Shown: piece after piece, positions 1 to 9,073 of the stretch
Numbering within the stretch: position 1 is the first letter of the stretch
How the letters are laid out: each line of letters opens with the position of its first letter
The notes under the pieces: model-generated
What the model was told of the DNA's origin: nothing
What the model saw: only the letters and a program-made list of their open reading frames with translations
The model's database searches: none
Made by a program: the position numbers and the translations under genes
From: an uncultured Acetatifactor sp.
GTDB taxonomy: Bacteria; Bacillota; Clostridia; Lachnospirales; Lachnospiraceae
Reading direction: 5' to 3'
Length of the DNA: 64,000 nucleotides
NCBI GenBank assembly: GCA_910584865.1
Contig: CAJUCE010000006.1
Location: 93,181-157,180 of the forward strand

Positions 1-301
1 GTTCATAGTATTTTTCATTTATGTTGCTCTCCTCCAGGCCCTGTGTCAAGTGTCCCGGACGCTCCCTGTTCTCCGGCCGCAGACTCATGCCCATAGCCAG
101 TCTAATACGCTCTCGGATAATAGCGCGGTCACGGTATACGCTCTCCCGGTACATGGACTCCTCGTAATCCACAATCTGATAAGGCAGCGCTTCCATATCG
201 TCCTTCAGATTCGTGGAGTTGTATGCCAGATTGGCCACTTCCTTAAAAACCCGTCTTCTTCTTTGACGGACCGGGGTATCAATTCCTCTCATGCTGCTCA
301 T
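1..301 (-). CDS. probable [FeFe]-hydrogenase, N-terminal fragment (runs off window)
   Basis: The frame starts at 301 and leaves the window at position 1, so only about 100 residues are visible. The ATG at 299-301 follows an AGGAG about 12 bases upstream. The visible part is charged and helical, with segments YRESVYRDRAIIRERIRL and AMGMSLRPE that I recall from the leader of clostridial single-subunit [FeFe] hydrogenases, which precedes their ferredoxin-like and H-cluster domains. No cysteine motif is reached before the edge, so the product rests on recollection. If correct, the enzyme disposes of reductant from ferredoxin as H2 in the cytoplasm. Confidence 0.5.
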   Translation of the reverse strand, partial: MSSMRGIDTPVRQRRRRVFKEVANLAYNSTNLKDDMEALPYQIVDYEESMYRESVYRDRAIIRERIRLAMGMSLRPENRERPGHLTQGLEESNINEKYYE

Positions 302-367
302 AGCTCTCTCTCCTGCGTGATATTTTTTTAACAATGCAATCTGATACTATTAAAACATATCTGTAAC

Positions 368-2092
368 TTACTGACAAGTCTCTTTTTGAAAATGAAAAAA
401 TGAGTTTTGGGGGGTTGGGGGTTCAAACTCCTCTGCGATCTTCTCCGCCACACGGATTCCGTCCATGGCTGCAGAAACAATACCTCCTGCGTACCCTGCC
501 CCCTCCCCGCAGGGATACAGCCCTTTGATCCGGGACTGCAGATTGTCATCCCGCAATATCCGGACAGGCGAGGAGGTCCGGCTTTCCACTCCCGACAGAC
601 AGGCATCCTCTCTGTTAAAGCCTGCAATCTGACCGGCGAACAGCTCCATTCCCTCCACAATGGCTTCATTGCATTCCTTCGGAAGAATCTGCGTTACATC
701 CGCCCATTGATACGCTCCTTTGCATTGGGGCCCCAAACAATCCTCCCGATCTTCAGAATATTCTCGGGAATGTCTTTCTTCCATAGAATATTTTTCTTCC
801 ATAGAAAGTCCATCTTCCGCGGAAAGCCCTTCCTCCGTTTCTATCTGCCGTTTAAAGTCCCCGTACCGCTGCACCGGAATCTTCCCGCCGCCTGCCTCAT
901 AGGCTCTTCGCTCCAGTTCTCTCTGGAAAGCCACCCCGGCCAGGGGATCTTCGGATCCGAAATCCCGGGGCGTCACGGTTACAATAATTGCACTATTGGC
1001 ATTTTCCCCGTCACGGCCGCTGTAGCTCATGCCGTTTACTGCCAAATGCCCCTCCTCCGAAGAAGCGTTGACCACATAACCGCCGGGACACATACAGAAA
1101 GAATAAACCCCCCTGCCGTTTCGGGCCTTTGCCGTCACTTTATAGGGCGCGGCGCCCAAACTGCCCGTCTGCGGACTTCCGTACTGACTCTCATTGATCA
1201 TGGTCTGGGGATGTTCCACCCGCAGGCCCACCGCGAAAGCTTTCGCCTCCATTGGGATCAGCCTTCGATGCAGCATGGCGAAAGTATCTCTGGCGCTGTG
1301 ACCTGCTGCCAGCACCAGCTGTCCGCAGGCAAGCCTTTCGCAGCCGTTGATTACCACGCCCCGAAGGTTGTCCCGTTCTATCAAAAGCTCCGTCACCTGA
1401 CTGCTGAAACGCACCTGCCCGCCCAGGCGGATGATCTCCTCCCGCATGCCTTTGACTATACGGCACAGGACATCCGTTCCTATATGGGGCTTTGCCTCGT
1501 AGCAGATGTTCTCCCCGGCTCCGAAGCGGACAAAGGTTTCGAGAACGATTCCGTTTCTCCCGTCCCTATCCTTCACCAGTGTATTCAATTTGCCGTCGGA
1601 AAAGGTTCCGGCCCCGCCCTCTCCGAACGCTACATTGGAGTTCGGATTCAGCCTGCCGCTTTCCCAGAAATCCTCCACGTCCCGAATCCGTTCCTCCACA
1701 CATTTCCCCCGCTCCAAAAGAATCGGGCAATATCCGTGCAACGCCAGAAAATATCCGCAGAATAAACCGGCTGGGCCCGTTCCCACGATGACCACGGGTC
1801 CCTCCTGCCTGCGTTTTCCGCTCTCCGGAAATCGATAGGCCGCAGGGTGGGATTTGCTGACTTGATTTTCCTTTCCCCGGAATCTATGTAATATCTTTCC
1901 TTCTTCCCTGGCCTCCACATCCAGCGAATAAATATAGAATATCTTCGGCTTCTTCCTGGCATCTATGGATTGTCGTATGATTTTATATGCAATAATGTCC
2001 GATTCCGGAATCCGCAATACATCGGCCGTACGCCTTCTAAGCTCTCTTTCAGAATGTCCCGGCTGCAGTTTGATCTGATTTACTCTAAGCAT
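368..2092 (-). CDS. FAD-dependent dehydrogenase (COG2509-type)
   Basis: This 574-residue flavoprotein has an N-terminal alpha/beta domain (about 1-95), then a dinucleotide-binding loop VIVGTGPAGLFCG near residue 101. The segments NVAFGEGGAGTFSDGKLNT and PCGEGAGYAGGIVSAAMDG are typical of the COG2509 family. The exact reaction is not known for the family. The C-terminal half carries an inserted hydrophilic tract of hexapeptide repeats (DNA 757-846) absent from the conserved core. The start overlaps the stop of the upstream flavoprotein gene by 8 bases, so the two are probably translationally coupled. Family assignment is firm; substrate is unknown. Confidence 0.85.
   Translation of the reverse strand: MLRVNQIKLQPGHSERELRRRTADVLRIPESDIIAYKIIRQSIDARKKPKIFYIYSLDVEAREEGKILHRFRGKENQVSKSHPAAYRFPESGKRRQEGPVVIVGTGPAGLFCGYFLALHGYCPILLERGKCVEERIRDVEDFWESGRLNPNSNVAFGEGGAGTFSDGKLNTLVKDRDGRNGIVLETFVRFGAGENICYEAKPHIGTDVLCRIVKGMREEIIRLGGQVRFSSQVTELLIERDNLRGVVINGCERLACGQLVLAAGHSARDTFAMLHRRLIPMEAKAFAVGLRVEHPQTMINESQYGSPQTGSLGAAPYKVTAKARNGRGVYSFCMCPGGYVVNASSEEGHLAVNGMSYSGRDGENANSAIIVTVTPRDFGSEDPLAGVAFQRELERRAYEAGGGKIPVQRYGDFKRQIETEEGLSAEDGLSMEEKYSMEERHSREYSEDREDCLGPQCKGAYQWADVTQILPKECNEAIVEGMELFAGQIAGFNREDACLSGVESRTSSPVRILRDDNLQSRIKGLYPCGEGAGYAGGIVSAAMDGIRVAEKIAEEFEPPTPQNSFFHFQKETCQ
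757..846. repeat. in-frame 18-bp tandem repeat in FAD dehydrogenase gene
   Basis: About five units of 18 bases run in register. Best are 775-792, 793-810 and 811-828; the flanking units have diverged. The plus-strand core is TTCTTCCATAGAA. Read on the minus strand it encodes a hydrophilic hexapeptide of the form SMEEKY/SMEERH. The unit resembles those at 3372-3461 and 18971-19078. Confidence 0.8.
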
Positions 2093-3452
2093 GACGATTT
2101 CCCTTTTCTATTTTTCCGGCGGCAGCGGTCCCTGCAATATGACCGCTGCACCAGGCCCATTGCAGATTATAACCGCCGCATTTCCCATCCACGTCCAGAA
2201 TCTCCCCTGCAAAATAAAGTCCGGGGATTTTTACGGACTCCAGATTCTTTGTCACCTCATTTAACGGGATCCCTCCTGCGCAAACCTGTGCATTGTCATA
2301 AGAATTGCTGCCGATGACATGTACCTTCCATTGCCTGCATAATCGGTAAACCTGATACAGCCTGTCCGCGGGAATCTGCTCCGCATCCCCGGAGGCCTTT
2401 AAGCCGGCCATTCTGATCAACATCATCATCAGCTTTTTATGAAGTATGCCTGTGAAATATTCTTCTACGGTGCATCCCCTGCGCAGATGTTCTCTCCCGG
2501 CAAAAAGCGCCTCCCATGCCCTGTCCGGACAATCGGGCAGGAAATCGATCACAATTTCCGCTTCCTGCGCTTCCTGCAGTATGTAATTTACCACCCGGCT
2601 GATCTGAAATACAGGGATTCCGGATATTCCGTACTCTGTCAGCTGCAGTTCTCCCTGCTCCTGTGCCGCACAACGTCCCTGATGCAATACCTGCAGCCGG
2701 GCCTGTGTCCTGACGCCTGCCACGGATTTAAAATAGTCCTCCCTACACCGAAGCTGTACCAGCGCCGGTACCACATGCCGGACTGTGTGTCCCAGGCTCC
2801 CGGCCAGCCGGTATCCGCTGCCGTCAGATCCGGTCTTCGGCGCCGCCCTTCCCCCGCAGGCCAGAATCACCCTATCAAATCGATACCCCGTCCCTTCGCC
2901 CCGGACGAGGAAGGATCCCTCCCGGTTGTCAGGCCTGGATTTCCCGCCCCAGTCCGCATGCTCTACCCCGCTGACTTTGCAGTCTGTGACCACCTCTATT
3001 CCCAGCCTCCTGATCTCATACCGCAGGACATCCAGCACGGACGAGGCCTGCTGTGACATCGGATAGAGATACCCGTTTCTTCCGCTTACCATCAGACCTA
3101 ATCCCTGGAAAAAGGTGAGAGTCTCCTGCGTCCCGAAACGGCTCAGACAATGCTGTACCAATTCGGGACAATCTGTATAGTAGTCCTCAAGATCCAGCTT
3201 TTCGTTCCCCAGATTGCATTTTCCGTTTCCGGTAGAAAGCAGTTTCTTTCCCAGCCGCTCATTGCCCTCCAGAAGCATAACGGCCGCTCCCTGTCTCGCC
3301 GCCGCAATGGCTGCCGTCATTCCCGCTGCTCCGCCCCCGATAACGCCCACTGTATATTCCCCGGAAGGCTTCTTCTCCATGGAATACACCTTTTTCATGG
3401 AACTTTTTTCTCTTGCGGAATAATTTTGTTCACGGGAACGATCTGCTTCCAT
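2085..3452 (-). CDS. aminoacetone oxidase/HI0933-family FAD-binding protein
   Basis: The product belongs to the BaiN/HI0933 flavoprotein family. It carries VGVIGGGAAGMTAAIAAA (Rossmann loop), GKKLLSTGNGKCNLGN and a C-terminal FAGEILDVDGKCGGYNLQWA. Family members are proposed to oxidise aminoketones or reduce unsaturated ketones; the substrate here is unknown. The ATG at 3452 has AAGG 8 bases upstream and is preferred over an upstream ATG at 3476 with a poorly placed GGGGG. The first 30 or so residues are hexapeptide repeats (3372-3461) before the conserved core, and internal ATGs there, such as one preceded by AAAGGTG, could also be starts. It overlaps the next gene by 8 bases. Confidence 0.85.
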   Translation of the reverse strand: MEADRSREQNYSAREKSSMKKVYSMEKKPSGEYTVGVIGGGAAGMTAAIAAARQGAAVMLLEGNERLGKKLLSTGNGKCNLGNEKLDLEDYYTDCPELVQHCLSRFGTQETLTFFQGLGLMVSGRNGYLYPMSQQASSVLDVLRYEIRRLGIEVVTDCKVSGVEHADWGGKSRPDNREGSFLVRGEGTGYRFDRVILACGGRAAPKTGSDGSGYRLAGSLGHTVRHVVPALVQLRCREDYFKSVAGVRTQARLQVLHQGRCAAQEQGELQLTEYGISGIPVFQISRVVNYILQEAQEAEIVIDFLPDCPDRAWEALFAGREHLRRGCTVEEYFTGILHKKLMMMLIRMAGLKASGDAEQIPADRLYQVYRLCRQWKVHVIGSNSYDNAQVCAGGIPLNEVTKNLESVKIPGLYFAGEILDVDGKCGGYNLQWAWCSGHIAGTAAAGKIEKGNRHA

Positions 3453-3461
3453 ATAATATCC
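3372..3461. repeat. 18-bp tandem repeat at the 5' end of the HI0933-family gene
   Basis: Five consecutive 18-base units start at 3372, 3390, 3408, 3426 and 3444. The core is CCATGGAA in the first and degenerates along the array. On the minus strand it encodes YSMEKK/SSMKKV-like hexapeptides and supplies extra in-frame ATG codons around the translation start. Confidence 0.75.
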
Positions 3462-3509
3462 CTTTCCTTTCGTCATACATTCGCGCTACCCCCGCTCTTT
3501 TGCCTGCTT

Positions 3510-4220
3510 CTAGCTGGAATAATTCTCCAGAAAATCATACAGCTTTTCCTCATTTTCGATCCACATCATCTCTATAATGCTCTGCTGAAGCTGCGGCGGC
3601 AGAGTATCCAACATGATCTCTGTCTCAATATACACCGTCTCCATATCTTCCAGATAAACTATGACTTTATTGTCATATACTGCAAGGTAAAAGCTTGCGC
3701 TGGGCTGCACATATTTATAATTCATCTGCACTACCACCCGGGCTCTGGAAAAGGACAATACCTGCAGCCCTACAAAACCTCTTTCCAGTTCGGACAGCGG
3801 CGGAAATGCCTCATATACTTCCATGGCCTGCATGAACTGCTCTCTGGTCATTCCTACATATTTATCCGGAAGACGCCATGTAGTCTCCACCACGGTATGA
3901 TTCAGGATATCCGTCTCCTCCAACACGTATTCCGTATCCACGCAGAGTGTCTCCGGCACGGAGAGAACTTCCTCTGCATCTTCCTCCGCCTCTTCGGAAA
4001 CCACGCCGTAATCAAAAGCATCATCCGTAAGCGGCATCGGCGTAGGCTCCGGCTCTTCCGGCTTCTGCGTCGCAATGGGAAGTCCGCCCGTAAAGGGATT
4101 GGGGTCTCCCTTCTCTTCCGTGAAAAAAAGAGGCGCGCTCTCCACGCCTGCATAAAAACCAATCCCCAGCATAAACAGAGGATATATCACAAATAAGCTG
4201 ATCCGTTTCACTGATTTCAT
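3510..4220 (-). CDS. BofC C-terminal-domain-like membrane-anchored protein
   Basis: A 236-residue protein with an N-terminal hydrophobic anchor (about residues 6-24), a low-complexity acidic/proline linker (about 50-85), and a C-terminal domain. That domain has the pattern YDNKVIVYLEDMETVY, then LPPQLQQSI and an acidic LYDFLENYSS end. This resembles the C-terminal domain of BofC, a forespore-secreted protein that restrains SpoIVB in the sigma-K checkpoint of Bacillus. Similarity is by motif memory only. It probably lies outside the cytoplasmic membrane, tethered by its N-terminus. The next gene upstream is the flippase at 4316-5908, transcribed in the same direction. Confidence 0.6.
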   Translation of the reverse strand: MKSVKRISLFVIYPLFMLGIGFYAGVESAPLFFTEEKGDPNPFTGGLPIATQKPEEPEPTPMPLTDDAFDYGVVSEEAEEDAEEVLSVPETLCVDTEYVLEETDILNHTVVETTWRLPDKYVGMTREQFMQAMEVYEAFPPLSELERGFVGLQVLSFSRARVVVQMNYKYVQPSASFYLAVYDNKVIVYLEDMETVYIETEIMLDTLPPQLQQSIIEMMWIENEEKLYDFLENYSS

Positions 4221-4315
4221 ACTGACCTCCTGCCCCCTCGCTCGCTTTCGGAAGCTGTCCTATGACTATTCAGTTATCAGTATCAGCCTTTTTTTCACAC
4301 TTTATTCAATCAATC

Positions 4316-5908
4316 TCAATATATATGCATCATTTGCCCCAACATATGCAATATGCGCCCTCCCGGGATAATGTCCAGCTCCTGTTCTCTGAAATTCCGC
4401 AGGATCAGCAGAATTCCCCAATATACGGCGCCTGAAACCAGCGCAGCAATCAACAGTACCGGTAAATTTCCTACTGCAGGGGCCAGAAATTTTCCGAAGA
4501 GCATACAAAGCAGGCCGCACACACCACCGGCCCCTGCAGGGATCAGCAAGATCGCCGGCCAGTCCGGCCGCATCCGCAGTAATCTGTAAGAAAGAATGCC
4601 CAGCAGAATACAGAACAGAAAGCTTCCTGCCAGACCGCCGTAAACCAACGAAACAATGCCCTTCTTTGACGTGATTAGAATCGTCACAAGGAAGCCAGCC
4701 TCCGCAATACCTGCCGCTCCCAACACCAGGTACTTTTTTCCCATTGCCTGCAGAAATCTGAAAAAATAAAGGGAAAGCGCCGCAAAAAGGATGAAGGCAG
4801 AACCTCCCTGCAGCATCTTTTTTACTTCTTCGCCATATATTCCTCCCAGCAATCCGGAAATCTGCGCACCCATCACCGCCACATATACCAATAGGAAAAT
4901 CCCATGCACCACACATAAATGCACACCTGCCTGGAACGCGGTTCTGGCAAAACGGTTTTCTTCTCTCCGAAAGCCCTGGAAAATCCTGCCTGTCACCGGC
5001 AGCACGAGAACGGAGATCAGACAGATCAATACCCCGCAGATCACCAGGTATTTTCCCATGTAAATATCATATTGCAGAACATTGATCTGTTCTTTCGATG
5101 CCGCACGGCTAAAAAGCAGCAGGCCCAAAACCGGAGTCAGCACCAGCACCAGCAGCACGGCCAGTTGGGGCCATCGGCTGCCGTACAGATTCCGAATACA
5201 ATCCCATGCGGATTCCGTGTACATTCCTTCCTGCTTCAGCTTCCTCTCTCTTTGGCGGCTGAGCCGAAACAGAACCGCCAGAAGCAGAATAATGATCATC
5301 TCTGCCAGACTGACCCCAAAGGCAATCCCAATGCAGCTGTACATAGGGGTAAAATCAGGCTCCATCAGCAGCGCGCTCACCTTTTCTCCGTAGCGGCCTG
5401 CAATCTTACAAAACAGACAGCCCAGGCCCAGTATAAGCACCTGCCGCAATATGCCTGCCGCAGCCCGGGGCAGCTCCGCTCCCTCTCCCTGAAAATACCC
5501 CTGGAGCACATTCGATACGGTCCTGAGCACGATCACCGGAGACAGAGCCATGATAATAAAGGAACTATGTGAAATCTGAAAAATCCTTTCCGAAAGGGTT
5601 CCGGCCAGCAAAAGAAGCAGCAATGTACCCGCCAGTGCCAATCCCGTCTGAAACAGAAGAACGCTTCTTCGCATAACCGGAATATTCCGGTATTGTCCCT
5701 TATTCCTCCGGCTCCGAAGCAGTTTTCCCAACGTATCCGACAAATTGCCGCTGACGGCAGTCCCCACAAAGATACAGCTGACGGCGGCGGCCGCCAGGTA
5801 AGTGATTCCACCCTCCGCCATCAGATTTCCCATCACAAATACAGCAACCAGCGTCAGTATATTGGCAAGCTCCTCCGCCTGTCTTCTCTTGATCTCCGCC
5901 TGATTCAT
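4316..5908 (-). CDS. MATE/MOP-superfamily membrane protein (flippase-like)
   Basis: A 530-residue integral membrane protein with about 12-14 hydrophobic helices, an N-terminal region typical of MOP flippases and a repeated two-bundle layout. Candidates are polysaccharide or lipid-linked precursor flippases (SpoVB/MurJ-like) or multidrug MATE exporters; the sequence alone does not decide. It starts 20 bases after the ybeY stop and probably belongs to that transcript. AGGGA precedes the ATG. Confidence 0.7.
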   Translation of the reverse strand: MNQAEIKRRQAEELANILTLVAVFVMGNLMAEGGITYLAAAAVSCIFVGTAVSGNLSDTLGKLLRSRRNKGQYRNIPVMRRSVLLFQTGLALAGTLLLLLLAGTLSERIFQISHSSFIIMALSPVIVLRTVSNVLQGYFQGEGAELPRAAAGILRQVLILGLGCLFCKIAGRYGEKVSALLMEPDFTPMYSCIGIAFGVSLAEMIIILLLAVLFRLSRQRERKLKQEGMYTESAWDCIRNLYGSRWPQLAVLLVLVLTPVLGLLLFSRAASKEQINVLQYDIYMGKYLVICGVLICLISVLVLPVTGRIFQGFRREENRFARTAFQAGVHLCVVHGIFLLVYVAVMGAQISGLLGGIYGEEVKKMLQGGSAFILFAALSLYFFRFLQAMGKKYLVLGAAGIAEAGFLVTILITSKKGIVSLVYGGLAGSFLFCILLGILSYRLLRMRPDWPAILLIPAGAGGVCGLLCMLFGKFLAPAVGNLPVLLIAALVSGAVYWGILLILRNFREQELDIIPGGRILHMLGQMMHIY

Positions 5909-5928
5909 CCGTTGTCCCTCAATTCATC

Positions 5929-6444
5929 TCATTTGGAATGCTCTTCATCCCTGGTAATTCCCAATGCATCCAAGATCTTTTCCTGCTTTTGTTCCATCAC
6001 AGCCCGTTCGGCGTCTTCCATATGGTCATATCCGCATAAATGCAGCATACTGTGCGCCACAAGAAACGCAAATTCTCTCCTGACGCTGTGCCCGTAGCAT
6101 TTTGCCTGTTCCCATACTTTGTCCGCAGAGATCATGATATCTCCCAGAAGCAATTCTCCCGTATCCGGATCAAAATAATCCGCTTCACTGTCCTCGTCAA
6201 TGTCGAAGATTCCCTCCCTCTCGAAATCCACATTGGGAAAGGACAGCACATCCGTCTCCTGATCCAAATCTCTGTATGCCCTGTTGATTTCACGGATTCC
6301 TTCGTTATCCGTCAAAACCACATTGACCTGAACCTCATAAGGACAACGCTCCTTTTCCAGCACCGCTTCGCACACGGCGCCTGCTACCTCTTCTATGGAG
6401 AACGGGAACTTGGTTCCGGTCTCATCTTCAATATACAGTCTCAC
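5929..6444 (-). CDS. ybeY: endoribonuclease YbeY
   Basis: YbeY is a single-strand endoribonuclease needed for 16S rRNA 3' maturation and ribosome quality control. The zinc-binding signature is visible as HSMLHLCGYDH (HxxxHxxxxxH) near the C-terminus, with the core NVVLTDNEGIREINRAYR and ETDVLSFP upstream. A GTG start at 6444 is chosen: it lies 4 bases past the phoH stop and has a GAGGG overlapping that stop. A longer frame from 6543 would run through phoH and add non-conserved residues. At 171 residues it is slightly long, with an acidic insert (EREGIFDIDEDSEAD) common in clostridial versions. Confidence 0.93.
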   Translation of the reverse strand: MRLYIEDETGTKFPFSIEEVAGAVCEAVLEKERCPYEVQVNVVLTDNEGIREINRAYRDLDQETDVLSFPNVDFEREGIFDIDEDSEADYFDPDTGELLLGDIMISADKVWEQAKCYGHSVRREFAFLVAHSMLHLCGYDHMEDAERAVMEQKQEKILDALGITRDEEHSK

Positions 6445-6448
6445 AGTG

Positions 6449-7465
6449 TCACCCTCTTCTGCCGTATCTGCGCCCGGGCTTCTCCTTCTCCCGCTGGCGG
6501 CTCCGCTCTTCCCTGGCCTCATAATTCTCGTATGCCTGTACAATTTTCTGCACCAGAGGATGACGCACCACGTCCTTGCTTGTCAGATTGCAAAACGCAA
6601 TATCGTCAATTCCCTTCAATACTCTCGCCGCAATATCCAGTCCTGATTTCGTACCGGCGGGCAGATCCTTCTGGGAATTGTCTCCGGTCACCACCACCTT
6701 GGACCCGAATCCGATACGGGTCAAAAACATCTTCATCTGGGCAGGGGTTGTATTCTGAGCCTCGTCCAGTATGATATAGGCATTGTCCAGCGTGCGCCCC
6801 CTCATATATGCCAGAGGAGCCACCTCAATGAGCCCTTTTTCCATATTTTTGGCAAAGCTGTCCGCCCCCATAATCTGGTAGAGCGCATCATAAAGGGGAC
6901 GCAGATAAGGATCCACCTTGCTCTGCAGGTCTCCCGGCAGAAAGCCCAGCTTCTCTCCGGCTTCGATGGCTGGTCTGGTGAGGATGATCCTGCCCACCTC
7001 GTCATTTTTAAAAGCCGTAATCGCCATGGCCATGGCCAGATAAGTCTTCCCTGTTCCCGCGGGACCCAGCCCGAATACGATCATATTGTCCCGTATGGCA
7101 TCTACATATGCCTTCTGTCCCAAGGTCTTTGGTTTAATCGGTTTCCCGTTCACCGTATGGCACAGACAATCCGAATCCATCTCCGTCAGCGCCTCTTCCT
7201 TTTGTTCCTTTCCCAAGTAAATCGCGTAATCCACACTCTGCTCCTCAATCTCATTTCCCCGGCCGGAGTAAGCAGCCAGCTCTCTCAGCACGTTCTCCGC
7301 CTTTCTGACCATATCTTCCCGCCCGGTAATTGTAATCGATCCGTTGCGGTCCACAATGACCACACCAAAATCCCGCTCCATTTTTTTCACATAGACATCC
7401 TGCATGCCGAAAATCTTCTGCATATGCTCCGTGGGCATATCCAGCCTGACTGAAAAATCATTCAT
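6449..7465 (-). CDS. phoH: PhoH family ATPase
   Basis: A 338-residue PhoH-like P-loop protein. It has a KH-like N-terminal region, Walker A GPAGTGKT at 134-141 and Walker B as ILDEAQN followed by a helicase-like TRIGFGSKVVVTGD. Its usual neighbour is ybeY, and the pair is thought to act in RNA or ribosome metabolism. It overlaps yqfD by 8 bases and ybeY follows after 4 bases, so the genes are tightly coupled. A GGAGAGG lies 9 bases before the ATG. The C-terminal 20 residues are very basic and probably disordered. Confidence 0.95.
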   Translation of the reverse strand: MNDFSVRLDMPTEHMQKIFGMQDVYVKKMERDFGVVIVDRNGSITITGREDMVRKAENVLRELAAYSGRGNEIEEQSVDYAIYLGKEQKEEALTEMDSDCLCHTVNGKPIKPKTLGQKAYVDAIRDNMIVFGLGPAGTGKTYLAMAMAITAFKNDEVGRIILTRPAIEAGEKLGFLPGDLQSKVDPYLRPLYDALYQIMGADSFAKNMEKGLIEVAPLAYMRGRTLDNAYIILDEAQNTTPAQMKMFLTRIGFGSKVVVTGDNSQKDLPAGTKSGLDIAARVLKGIDDIAFCNLTSKDVVRHPLVQKIVQAYENYEAREERSRQREKEKPGRRYGRRG

Positions 7466-8696
7466 CCGTATCTGCCTCTCCTGTATCCTTTTCTCCCGTA
7501 TCCGTTCTCTCTGTCTGCGCGCTCACACCTACAAGCTGCTGCACCAGAAAATCCGCATTCAGAACCCATTCATGTCCGTCCTTATTTATTCTAACATTTT
7601 TTTCAATAATTTGTACCCCTTTTTCATCTAATTCTGCAAGAAAATCCATTAATTTTTGATTAAGAAGGTCTTCTGCCTCCTCCTTCGTGTATGTATGTTC
7701 GGTATTTTGATACTCCCTGTGTGTCACTGCGCCGAAGAAAAACGGAATCCGCAGTTTTTCAAATGCCAGCGGCCTGCTTTCCTTCATGAGACTGTCATAT
7801 ACCAGAAACGGCCTCTCCTGAGGAAGACGCAGTGTCTTCTTTCCTACCTTCAGATAATACTGTGTCTTCTCTCTGCCCGTATATGCCTTCTCTATATAGT
7901 CCAGCGGAAGTACCGTGGTAAAAGCAAGTGTATGTTCCAGCATAACATCCGCGTCCGCATCCACATAATAGTATTCCCGCACAGTGGTATCTTCATTGAA
8001 AACAGGCACCTTTCCCTCTACCAGAATGGTTCCCTTCTCCACCATATCTCCGATGGCCACCTTCGGAACGCCGCTACGGACGATTATTGCCGTTACTACG
8101 CCGTCATATTCCGAGACCAGATCCGTTCCCGTGGATTCTTCCGGTCTATCCACCACAATGGGAGCGTCGTTTTCCTTGATATCGATCAGCAGCCTGGTGC
8201 CCTCCAGTCTGGCAGAAGCCCATGTGATCTCCGGAAACTGTCTGCGGATCTGCTTTTCCAGCTCCCCGATATCCAAAGCGTCCTGGCGCATTCCCACCGT
8301 TACCTGGCTGGCCTCCAGAAAGCGCTGAAAGACATCGTCCGTAATCCGATAATTTCCGCTCAATTCGATATCCCATATGTAAAAGGAAGACCAGATCCAG
8401 AAGGCCACGGTCAAAAACAGGCCCAATACGAAGACCTTTCGCTTCAGCAATCCCGGAATAAAAAAGGGCAGTCCATATCGCTCCAATATGGCTACCCTTG
8501 TCCCCGTCTTCTTCAGTATAGGCTTCAGTTCCCGGAAGCTTTTCAGGTGAATACACATGTAGTAAATATCGCCTTCCCGGACGATATCCCACAGCAGTAT
8601 GCCTTTATTGCTGCACAGGTTCATAAAACGCTCCGGTGAAAAACCCCATATGCGGATGCGCAGATATCCCCTGATATATTTCAGAAACTGAATCAT
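7458..8696 (-). CDS. yqfD: sporulation protein YqfD
   Basis: A 412-residue YqfD family protein, expected in the mother cell during sporulation. It has a cytoplasmic N-terminal domain (1-90), one membrane helix (about 92-112, VFVLGLFLTVAFWIWSSFYI) and a large extracytoplasmic region rich in beta strands. It lies directly downstream of yqfC, the usual pairing. The last 30 residues are a low-complexity Thr/Glu/Asp tail (QTERTDTGEKDTGEADTDE) that overlaps the phoH start and looks like a local sequence expansion. Confidence 0.93.
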   Translation of the reverse strand: MIQFLKYIRGYLRIRIWGFSPERFMNLCSNKGILLWDIVREGDIYYMCIHLKSFRELKPILKKTGTRVAILERYGLPFFIPGLLKRKVFVLGLFLTVAFWIWSSFYIWDIELSGNYRITDDVFQRFLEASQVTVGMRQDALDIGELEKQIRRQFPEITWASARLEGTRLLIDIKENDAPIVVDRPEESTGTDLVSEYDGVVTAIIVRSGVPKVAIGDMVEKGTILVEGKVPVFNEDTTVREYYYVDADADVMLEHTLAFTTVLPLDYIEKAYTGREKTQYYLKVGKKTLRLPQERPFLVYDSLMKESRPLAFEKLRIPFFFGAVTHREYQNTEHTYTKEEAEDLLNQKLMDFLAELDEKGVQIIEKNVRINKDGHEWVLNADFLVQQLVGVSAQTERTDTGEKDTGEADTDE

Positions 8697-8729
8697 GCTC
8701 TCTCCCCTTTATCTCATTTTCGCAATACA

Positions 8730-9023
8730 TCATATATATCTGACACACTGAATACAGCCGCTGATTTTCATGTCCTCGTTGGTATAGTAATCTATGGAAA
8801 GCCCGCTGCCTTCAAAGCAGATCTGGCAGGTCTTGCCCTGGAGCAGTATCAGGCTTTCCGTATACTCCAAAATTCCCCGGTAATTTTCAATCCAGGCTTC
8901 CCGGTTGCCCGTCAAAGTCACTTTAACGGCTCCCATACAGATATCCTTGGGAAATTTCAAGGATTCAATCAAAGCTTCTTTTTTTAATTCATTCTTCCGG
9001 ATGCGTTCATTCTTGTTCTTCAT
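8730..9023 (-). CDS. yqfC: sporulation protein YqfC
   Basis: A 97-residue YqfC/YabP-family protein. Members of this family are sporulation-specific, and YabP-type proteins act on the forespore surface or coat side. Visible features are a basic N-terminus, the central strand-rich LTGNREAWIENYRGILEYTE and a short C-terminal GKTCQICFEGSGLSIDYYT. It sits 33 bases upstream of yqfD, as in other Firmicutes, which supports the call more than sequence length does. Confidence 0.88.
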   Translation of the reverse strand: MKNKNERIRKNELKKEALIESLKFPKDICMGAVKVTLTGNREAWIENYRGILEYTESLILLQGKTCQICFEGSGLSIDYYTNEDMKISGCIQCVRYI

Positions 9024-9073
9024 GTTTTTATTATATTAGTACAGACGGCAAACTATGCACCGGAAAATGTACG

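Noticed and set aside
407..1765. Long plus-strand frame of 452 codons opposite the FAD dehydrogenase gene
   Set aside because: It is antisense to a well-matched flavoprotein, has no family resemblance, and its open length follows from codon bias on the other strand.
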